A program made the position numbers and the translations under genes. A stretch of 6,390 nt of DNA from JACDET01 sp035568375 (GTDB taxonomy: Bacteria; Patescibacteriota; Microgenomatia; Levybacterales; UBA12049): assembly GCA_035568375.1 (NCBI GenBank), contig DATMOG010000042.1, positions 1-6,390 on the forward strand. Direction: 5' to 3'. Numbering within the stretch: the first letter of the stretch is position 1; every line of letters begins with the position of its first letter. A model generated the notes under the pieces. It did no database searches, was not told where the DNA came from, and saw only the letters and a list, made by a program, of their open reading frames with translations. Shown here piece by piece: positions 1 to 4,838 of the stretch.

Positions 1-74
1 TGTAACTGTGCATTAACAATGCTCAGTTTCCGTTTCTCTTCATCCTTCCCTTTATACAAAAGATAATTTCCCAT
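1..74 (-). CDS. Start of an unidentified protein, cut by the window edge
   Basis: The first 24 codons of an open frame read leftwards out of the window. It starts at the ATG at 74-72 with residues MGNYLLYKGKDEEKR and continues without a stop to base 1. An in-frame TAG lies just upstream, with no start codon between it and this ATG, so the start is well fixed if the gene is real. AGGA and GAGGT, both Shine-Dalgarno-like, lie 10-14 bases upstream. The frame is 68 bp downstream of aspS on the same strand, with no convincing terminator between them, so it may be the second gene of an aspS operon. The fragment is charged and hydrophilic, with no signal peptide or membrane segment. I do not recognise the family, and it is too short to exclude a chance frame. 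Confidence 0.5.
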   Translation of the reverse strand, partial: MGNYLLYKGKDEEKRKLSIVNAQL

Positions 75-84
75 TGGATATTTA

Positions 85-93
85 TCCTACCTC
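85..93 (-). promoter_or_regulatory. Candidate ribosome binding site for the left-edge gene
   Basis: On the minus strand the bases read GAGGTAGGA. AGGA ends 10 bases before the ATG at 74 and GAGGT ends 14 bases before it. This is the clearest Shine-Dalgarno-like sequence in the window. It stands before the only gene that looks internal to an operon; the genes next to promoters have none. Confidence 0.4.
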
Positions 94-142
94 TATCTGA
101 AGAGAAAATGCAACTTCTCGAATTCAACTGAATAGTTACCAG

Positions 143-1552
143 TTATTTTTTGGAGACAATAATACCAAGTTCGTCCAGTTGTTCCTGTGAAATTACTGCT
201 GGTGCGTCCATAACAGCTGTCCGACCCGTTGCAGTCATCGGGAATGCAATAGCTTCTTTAAGTGAGTCTTCGCCGGCAATAAGCGTCACCAATCTATCAA
301 ATCCCAGTGCAATACCACCATGAGGAGGTGTACCAAATTTGAATGCTTCCAACATATGCCCGACACTTTGTTCAATTTCTTCGTCTGTATACCCCATTAT
401 CTTATATGTTGCTGCAAGCATTTCCGGTTTATATGCCCTAATGCTGCCGCCGCCCACTTCAAGCCCATTACAAACCAAATCATATTGTGTAGTACTAATT
501 TCAGTAGCATGTTCGCCATTGAGTAACCAAGCTTCATGTTCAGGTATTGGAGCACTGAATGGATTGTGCGTAAACGTTAAACCAGACTTTCCATCTCTCA
601 TTTCCGCTGTATCTTTCTTATCAACGTGTTTAAAAAAGGGAAAATTAATCACCCAGGCAAATGCCAAAACACCGGCTTTTTTTTCTTCTTCTGAACGCAA
701 ATCAAATCTGTCTGCACCATATTTGTCTATTGCTTCTTTATAATCAATAACTGGAAACGTCTCATCCCGGAGTGTACCACCTACTTTATTTACTGCCTCT
801 TTCACAACAGTTTCCGTTGTCTTCATTACCTCTTCTCTGGTAACAAAACTCATTTCAAGATCAAGCTGGGTAAATTCAAATCCTCTATCTGCTCGTAAGT
901 CTTCATCCCGTAAACATCGGGGAAATTGAAAATATCGTTCAAACCCTGCAGTCATCAAAAGCTGCTTATACTGCTGAGGACTCTGCGGCAAAGCATAAAA
1001 CTTACCTGGCTGGAAACGTGATGGTACAAGAAAATCCCGTGCTCCTTCCATTGTTGCTTTTGTCAGAAGTGGCGTCTCAATTTCAACAAATTCTCTTTCA
1101 AGAAGCGCCCATCGGAGGGCATTAAGATATGCTGACCGAAGCCGCATAATTTTTTGCATTCGATCACGTCGTAAATCAAGATAACGATAACGCAAACGCA
1201 CTTCTTCACTCATTTCATGACCATCAGTATCAAGCTGTATTGGCATCTCTTCAGCTTTATTTACTACGGTATATTCTTCAACCGATACTTCAACTGTTCC
1301 TGTTACTATATGAGGATTTATCATTCGTTCCGGTCTTTTTTTAACAGTCCCTGTGATCTCAATAACCGATTCTGTCGTCAGCTCACCCATTTTCCCAAAG
1401 CTTACACATTGCACAATGCCTGTTCTATCACGCAAATCAATAAAAGTAAGTTTACCATGATCTCGCTTAGTCGAAACCCATCCCTGAAGAAACACTTTTT
1501 CAGCAACATGCTCTGGAGTATCTTTAACTAATCTTCTCTCTTGTTTTGCCAT
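143..1552 (-). CDS. aspS: Aspartate-tRNA ligase, GAD-less and probably non-discriminating
   Basis: Cytoplasmic class II synthetase that attaches aspartate to tRNA-Asp, and perhaps tRNA-Asn, using ATP. Residues about 17-105 form the OB-fold anticodon-binding domain (GWVSTKRDHG, FIDLRDRTGIVQ). The catalytic core follows: motif 1 near 155-178 (FVEIETPLLT, GARDFLVPS), motif 2 near 210-231 (FPRCLRDEDLRADRG, then EFTQLD), GLEVGGGSIR at 363-372 and motif 3 at 413-427 (GIALGFDRLVTLIAG). These are bacterial-type motifs, but the protein has 469 residues where bacterial AspRS usually has about 590. YGADRFDLR (278-286) runs almost directly into FAWVINFPFF (298-307), so the GAD insertion domain is missing with no frame damage. 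His32 sits where non-discriminating bacterial enzymes have His and E. coli has Leu. An in-frame TAA just upstream fixes the ATG. No Shine-Dalgarno is visible. Identity is secure; tRNA specificity is inferred. Confidence 0.97.
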   Translation of the reverse strand: MAKQERRLVKDTPEHVAEKVFLQGWVSTKRDHGKLTFIDLRDRTGIVQCVSFGKMGELTTESVIEITGTVKKRPERMINPHIVTGTVEVSVEEYTVVNKAEEMPIQLDTDGHEMSEEVRLRYRYLDLRRDRMQKIMRLRSAYLNALRWALLEREFVEIETPLLTKATMEGARDFLVPSRFQPGKFYALPQSPQQYKQLLMTAGFERYFQFPRCLRDEDLRADRGFEFTQLDLEMSFVTREEVMKTTETVVKEAVNKVGGTLRDETFPVIDYKEAIDKYGADRFDLRSEEEKKAGVLAFAWVINFPFFKHVDKKDTAEMRDGKSGLTFTHNPFSAPIPEHEAWLLNGEHATEISTTQYDLVCNGLEVGGGSIRAYKPEMLAATYKIMGYTDEEIEQSVGHMLEAFKFGTPPHGGIALGFDRLVTLIAGEDSLKEAIAFPMTATGRTAVMDAPAVISQEQLDELGIIVSKK

Positions 1553-1557
1553 TGTAA

Positions 1558-1563
1558 ATTATA
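1558..1563 (-). promoter_or_regulatory. aspS-proximal -10 element (leaderless start)
   Basis: A perfect TATAAT on the minus strand ends 5 bases before the aspS ATG. A start at the usual 5-8 bases downstream would put the mRNA 5' end at or next to the start codon. The 17-bp-spaced -35 position (TGTATC) is poor, so the element may be weak or secondary to the promoter at 1579-1607. No Shine-Dalgarno precedes aspS, which fits leaderless translation. Confidence 0.4.
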
Positions 1564-1578
1564 AAAACTAACTTCTCT

Positions 1579-1607
1579 ATGATACACTAGCCTCAGCAAA
1601 TTGACAA
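1579..1607 (-). promoter_or_regulatory. Upstream sigma70-type promoter of aspS
   Basis: On the minus strand TTGTCA (1607-1602), a 17-bp spacer and TATCAT (1584-1579) match the housekeeping consensus at five of six bases each. The start would fall near 1572, giving a leader of about 20 nt. The -35 bases are shared, on the opposite strand, with the TTGACA of the rightward promoter at 1601-1629. Confidence 0.6.
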
Positions 1608-1629
1608 GCAAGCAAACTAACGCTATACT
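1601..1629 (+). promoter_or_regulatory. Strong sigma70-type promoter of the leader and 449-residue gene
   Basis: TTGACA (1601-1606, perfect -35), a 17-bp spacer and TATACT (1624-1629, five of six) form the best promoter in the window. Predicted initiation is near 1635-1637, at the ATG of a 24-codon ORF. The transcript would run into the terminator at 1744-1773 before reaching the gene at 1782. The -35 overlaps that of the leftward aspS promoter, so two polymerases could not bind at once. Confidence 0.75.
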
Positions 1630-1635
1630 TCTTGT

Positions 1636-1710
1636 ATGAATTATGTAAGAAATTATATGTATCCCTTTGTAGCAATCCTACATGTCCTTGTTCGACATAG
1701 GGCAGATTGA
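1636..1710 (+). CDS. Possible 24-residue leader peptide
   Basis: An ATG-to-TGA frame of 24 codons begins MNYVRNYMYPF and ends VLVRHRAD. Its ATG lies 6 bp after TATACT, so it would sit at the very 5' end of the transcript and be translated without a leader. Three of the first nine residues are Tyr, followed by Pro. The frame runs through the hairpin at 1673-1709, and its stop codon begins at the last base of the proposed antiterminator arm. This geometry suits ribosome-controlled attenuation. A frame this short can occur by chance, there is no Shine-Dalgarno, and no known leader peptide is recognised. Confidence 0.3.
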   Translation: MNYVRNYMYPFVAILHVLVRHRAD

Positions 1711-1743
1711 TGATAAAGAAAAACTAAAAAAAATAATTATCCC

Positions 1744-1773
1744 AATCTCCCATTAAAAAGGGAGATTTTTTTT
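1744..1773 (+). terminator. Intrinsic terminator just before the 449-residue gene
   Basis: AATCTCCC (1744-1751) and GGGAGATT (1760-1767) form a perfect 8-bp stem around the loop ATTAAAAA, followed by six more T. It points rightwards and ends 8 bp before the ATG at 1782. The aspS transcript runs the other way, so this terminator can only act on the short transcript from 1601-1629. That makes it either the end of a small RNA or an attenuator for the gene at 1782. Confidence 0.85.
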
Positions 1774-1781
1774 AAATATCT

Positions 1782-3131
1782 ATGGCAATAATAGAAACAA
1801 CACCAACTAAGAATGATAATTTTTATAACCTACGTCAGAAAGGCCTTCTTGGTATAAGAACAGAGGTTACTTTTGGGCAAGGGTCTATCCCTCTTGCAAC
1901 TTTTACAGAAAGTAATCCTACCCGTTCAGATCTAGGAAAAGTTCGACACGTATATGATCAAGTAAGAGGGCTATTAGGAATCTCTTCATTTGCAGAGGTA
2001 CCTCTCTTACTTACTGACCGCGACAAAAAACAAAAAGCCAGAATGAATGCTTATGATTTAATTGGCAATATGTATGGCATTCAAACGAAACCAGAACATA
2101 ACGAATCTGATAAAGAAAGGAAGGCACGAATAGAACGAATAAAGGAACAAGTAGAAGATTATGCAATAGTAGCTAATGATGTTGTTGAACATTTAAATGA
2201 CGTACTCTCTTCCTCGCCAGTCAATTTGGAAACAATAAATGTCGTCAAAGATACGTATGATCCTGTCGATCTTATCTTGATAGGACTCGATAACAGGTAT
2301 GGACAGAGAGTAAGATTTGAAGCTAAAAGAAAGTTAATACTTATGAATTTAGCAGCTAAAATCGATCAGAGAGAAAGAGAAATACATATTAATAAAAGAT
2401 ATAGAAAAATGAATGAATTTTTAGATACGCATGTATTTAAGGGTGGGAAAATTGGTGAAGCTCGGAATATAGCTTTAGTAAGCACACATGATACAGAAAC
2501 ATTTGCAACAACAGCTGTTACTGAAACATTACCCCAAAAGGTAATGGAAATAGAATTACACCCTGGGGAAAAAATAACACCCTTGCTACAAAGATCCTTC
2601 ACCTTTAAGGGAGAAGAAATACCTGTACAGATAGATACACGAAAAAAGAGTTCTGTATCTAAGGTGCTTAAAATGCTGCGTAAAGGAAAAGAGAATCCTT
2701 CAGAAGCTATTGGAGACGATGTCGGCTTTATGGCAATCTTTAGAAATAGACGAGACATAGGACTATTTAAAAAGCATCTTAATGCTTGCGGTTTACAAGC
2801 TGGAACATTATTAGATATCCAGGATGTCGAAAACACTTTGGATGGGAGTGCACATGAACCTCAAAGTGCAGGTAGTTCATCAAAATTAAGGCAAGATAAA
2901 AGTCATATTATGTTATCAGGAATAACTATAGAAGGGATCTTGCATACCTATGACAGTTACACTGATTACCTCTATCAGCGTGAAGTCGGACATGATGAAT
3001 TTGATGCTTCTCGATATTTTGATAGTGGCGTTGTTGGATTATTATTCCCGACTGACATTTATCCATACGATGAAGATCTCTTGAAGAGCTCTACCGTTAA
3101 GAATATTAGAAGCAAAATAGAAAACTCTTAA
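1782..3131 (+). CDS. Uncharacterised protein with a RelA/SpoT-like C-terminal region
   Basis: 449 residues, soluble, with no signal peptide or membrane segment. Residues about 1-215 are unrecognised and largely helical, with a charged stretch near 105-128. Around 280-425 the order of motifs resembles the nucleotidyltransferase domain of (p)ppGpp synthetases. RKKSSVSKVLKM (287-298) matches R-x-K-x3-S-x3-K-M of the Rel ATP-binding segment without a gap. GDDVGFMAIF (311-320) resembles the D-x-x-G metal-site strand with Asp312. ITIEGILHT (381-389) resembles IEIQIRT, Glu384 being the catalytic Glu. The G-Y-x-S-h-H segment that stacks guanine is not visible, and the usual Gln and Arg after the Glu are replaced. 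A different substrate or lost activity is therefore possible. An in-frame TAA at 1773-1775 fixes the ATG. The gene lies behind the attenuator-like leader and runs convergently into recJ. The gene is sure; the fold is inferred by eye. Confidence 0.85.
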   Translation: MAIIETTPTKNDNFYNLRQKGLLGIRTEVTFGQGSIPLATFTESNPTRSDLGKVRHVYDQVRGLLGISSFAEVPLLLTDRDKKQKARMNAYDLIGNMYGIQTKPEHNESDKERKARIERIKEQVEDYAIVANDVVEHLNDVLSSSPVNLETINVVKDTYDPVDLILIGLDNRYGQRVRFEAKRKLILMNLAAKIDQREREIHINKRYRKMNEFLDTHVFKGGKIGEARNIALVSTHDTETFATTAVTETLPQKVMEIELHPGEKITPLLQRSFTFKGEEIPVQIDTRKKSSVSKVLKMLRKGKENPSEAIGDDVGFMAIFRNRRDIGLFKKHLNACGLQAGTLLDIQDVENTLDGSAHEPQSAGSSSKLRQDKSHIMLSGITIEGILHTYDSYTDYLYQREVGHDEFDASRYFDSGVVGLLFPTDIYPYDEDLLKSSTVKNIRSKIENS

Positions 3132-3174
3132 GGATATTTATACAGATTTAGTTCAATCGCGTTACTATATCCTT
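3130..3174. terminator. Inverted repeat at the convergent gene ends (weak)
   Basis: AAGGATAT (3130-3137) and ATATCCTT (3167-3174) form a perfect 8-bp inverted repeat around a 29-nt loop. It spans the stop codon of the 449-residue gene, the 16-bp spacer and the last codons of recJ. A structure here could slow both converging transcripts. However, the stem is AT-rich, the loop is long and neither side has a clean T-tract, so it is only a weak candidate for a two-way terminator. Confidence 0.25.
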
Positions 3175-4821
3175 CATTTTCAGCTGTAATTTTGTATTGC
3201 CATTCCAGGTATTTTCATCAAGAACATAAGCAATATCGATAGTATCACCTGATTTTAAGGTATCAGCCAGTTCTCCCATCCCAAATGCAATCGCTTCAAA
3301 AGTAGTACCATCCTGTTGCAACACTAAACGCAAATGATTTCTTTCTTTTCCAATAATACGAAAGCTGGAAACAGTCACATCCCTACTTACAAAGACCGGC
3401 TCTGGATTTGCCATACCAAAAGGTGCAAGTTGTTGCATCTTTTCATATAATTTTTTATTAAGAACAGTAAGTGACAATTCGCAATCTATCTTGAGCGTTC
3501 TTCTCAATAACGCTTCAGTAAGCAGTGTTTCTGCTTTTTCTTCAAGCCTTTTTTGTAAAATCTCAATTTTTGCCGTTTCAATAGTAAACCCAGCTGCCAT
3601 AGGATGACCACCAACATTCACAAAATGTTCTTTATACATCCTGAGAAACGCAATAATATCAAACCCACTGACTGAGCGGACTGACGCTTTACTAACTGTT
3701 TTACCTAGGGATAACACTATTGCCGGACGATAAAAAGCTTCGACCAATTTCCCCGCAACCAATCCTATTACTCCTTCTTCATACGAAGTATGCCCAACAA
3801 TCAATATTTTCTTCGTTCCTAGTCCAACCTCCCTTATCCCTAAAATCGCATGTTCTGCTGCCTCCTTTAAAAGCTGCTGACGTTCACGATTAACTAATTC
3901 TAATTTTGCAGCAAGATCAGCCGCTCTTTCTTTATTAAGAGTACATAACAACCGCAGACTATCCATCGCTGACTCAATACGACCTGATGCATTCAATCGT
4001 GGCCCAATAATATAGCCAATTTCATATACCCCGATAGAATCTTGTGCGATTTTTGCTATTTGAAAAAGAGCCAATAAACCGGGACGTTTTGTCTCCTGCA
4101 ATTTTTTTAAACCAGCGGTAACAATCGCACGATTTGCGCCAGTCAATGGGACTAAATCAGCAACTGTCCCTAAAGCTGCAAGTTCTAGATGGTTATCTTC
4201 TGTAATTTTATCCGTAAATCCTTTAATCTCTTTTGATAACAAATAAGCAACTCCTGCACCACACAATTTCGTTGTATGAACAATCGCATATGCATCAGGC
4301 AATTTTTCTGAAACAGTATGGTGATCCGTAATAATCACATCAATTCCCTGTTCATTGGCAAATGATACTGCATCATTGGCAACAATTCCGTTATCAACCG
4401 TTATGATTAAATTGACGTTTGCAACTTGTTCTTTCAAATTTGAAATACCAATTTTTGAAAGGCCATATCCCTCTCCTTTTCTGTTAGGAATATACGGAAC
4501 ACATGTCGCACCCAAGCCGTACAGCGTTTCCCAAAGAATAGCACTTCCGGTAATTCCATCAACGTCATAATCACCAAAAATAACAATCTGTTCTTTTTTT
4601 TCTATTGCTTTTTTTATCCGTGCAAGTGCTTTTGTAAGTTGTTTACGATCTATCCCAACATTTTTTGGAATAACTTCTTCAAGCCGAGGATATAAAAAAT
4701 TTTCCTGTTCTTTTTTTGTAGTAATTCCCCGATTTTCTAAAAGCAGCGTAATCACCTCAACAACAGTAGCTTTTGAATCAATAAGCTTATGCATTATTTC
4801 CCATTTTTTTGCTTTTGACAT
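3148..4821 (-). CDS. recJ: Single-stranded-DNA-specific exonuclease RecJ
   Basis: Metal-dependent 5'-3' exonuclease that degrades single-stranded DNA in recombination, mismatch and base-excision repair, acting with RecQ-like helicases and SSB in known systems. The 557 residues match the family's usual core length. DHH domain motifs are all present: GDYDVDG (83-89), VDNG (142-145), TDHH (165-168), LCGAGVAYLL (186-195) and ALGTVADLVPL (216-226, Asp222). GPRLNASGRI (273-282) leads to the DHHA1 domain with VRSVSGFDI (381-389) and VGGHPMAAGF (403-412). A C-terminal OB-like domain follows LAPFGMANPEPVF (465-477). The segment between DHH and LCGAGVA is short, since the usual proline-rich NP...YP stretch is reduced to VHTTK. 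An in-frame TAA just upstream fixes the ATG. It is divergent from cca with 17 bp between start codons. Confidence 0.97.
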   Translation of the reverse strand: MSKAKKWEIMHKLIDSKATVVEVITLLLENRGITTKKEQENFLYPRLEEVIPKNVGIDRKQLTKALARIKKAIEKKEQIVIFGDYDVDGITGSAILWETLYGLGATCVPYIPNRKGEGYGLSKIGISNLKEQVANVNLIITVDNGIVANDAVSFANEQGIDVIITDHHTVSEKLPDAYAIVHTTKLCGAGVAYLLSKEIKGFTDKITEDNHLELAALGTVADLVPLTGANRAIVTAGLKKLQETKRPGLLALFQIAKIAQDSIGVYEIGYIIGPRLNASGRIESAMDSLRLLCTLNKERAADLAAKLELVNRERQQLLKEAAEHAILGIREVGLGTKKILIVGHTSYEEGVIGLVAGKLVEAFYRPAIVLSLGKTVSKASVRSVSGFDIIAFLRMYKEHFVNVGGHPMAAGFTIETAKIEILQKRLEEKAETLLTEALLRRTLKIDCELSLTVLNKKLYEKMQQLAPFGMANPEPVFVSRDVTVSSFRIIGKERNHLRLVLQQDGTTFEAIAFGMGELADTLKSGDTIDIAYVLDENTWNGNTKLQLKMKDIVTRLN

Positions 4822-4838
4822 GGTATAATTTTAACAGT
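4821..4838. promoter_or_regulatory. Overlapping bidirectional promoter of recJ and cca
   Basis: Rightwards, TGGTATAAT (4821-4829) is a perfect extended -10, placing a start near 4836, about 3 nt before the cca ATG. Leftwards, the minus strand reads TGTTAAAAT (4836-4828), an extended -10 whose TAAAAT ends 6 bp before the recJ ATG. The hexamers overlap at 4828-4829. Neither has a good -35 at 17 bp (CCATTT and TGGTAC), which fits reliance on the TG extension. The 5' ends of the two transcripts would overlap in antisense over about 15 bases. Confidence 0.6.

Larger units (their letters stand above)
1636..1773 (+). promoter_or_regulatory. Transcription attenuator-like leader RNA
   Basis: The predicted ~138-nt leader can form exclusive structures. 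Hairpin I is 1673-1709: CAAT with ATTG, CCT with AGG, and ATGTC with GACAT around the 7-nt loop CTTGTTC, with small bulges at 1680-1681 and 1702-1705. The 3' side of hairpin I, GGGCAGATT (1700-1708), can instead pair with AATCTCCC (1744-1751), with one bulged C; that arm is the 5' half of the terminator. An A-rich linker (1714-1737) joins the two. Hairpin I therefore permits the terminator, and freeing its 3' side would prevent it. The terminator's 3' arm also contains GGGAG, the only Shine-Dalgarno-like sequence before the next gene, although it lies 17 bases from the ATG. I recognise no known riboswitch or T-box. The leader could also be a stand-alone small RNA. Confidence 0.5.

Noticed and set aside
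102..119. GAGAA/TTCTC stem-loop between aspS and the left-edge gene as a terminator
   Set aside because: Only 5 bp, an 8-nt loop and no T-tract in the direction of transcription.
320..743. Plus-strand frames of 68 and 134 codons opposite aspS
   Set aside because: They are antisense shadows of a certain gene and lack start signals or recognisable motifs.
1217..1531. Plus-strand 104-codon frame opposite the aspS 5' half
   Set aside because: It is antisense to the conserved anticodon-binding domain; its Phe/Tyr/Asn-rich composition looks like reversed coding sequence.
1707..1739. Second promoter (TTGATG with AT-rich -10) for the 449-residue gene inside the leader
   Set aside because: No good -10 hexamer at 16-18 bp, and any start here would still precede the terminator.
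2366..2836. Minus-strand 156-codon frame inside the 449-residue gene
   Set aside because: Shadow frame with no start signals. The plus-strand frame has a fixed start, normal length and motif matches.
4355..4570. Plus-strand 71-codon frame inside recJ
   Set aside because: Lies opposite the DHH catalytic motifs of recJ and has no features of its own.
4815..4820. Perfect TTGACA as the -35 of cca
   Set aside because: It is only 3 bp from TATAAT, far from the required ~17 bp, and is part of the recJ start codons.
4809..4838. TTG start extending cca by ten codons
   Set aside because: It overlaps recJ and lies upstream of the TATAAT that should drive cca; the ATG at 4839 fits the promoter and the family N-terminus better.
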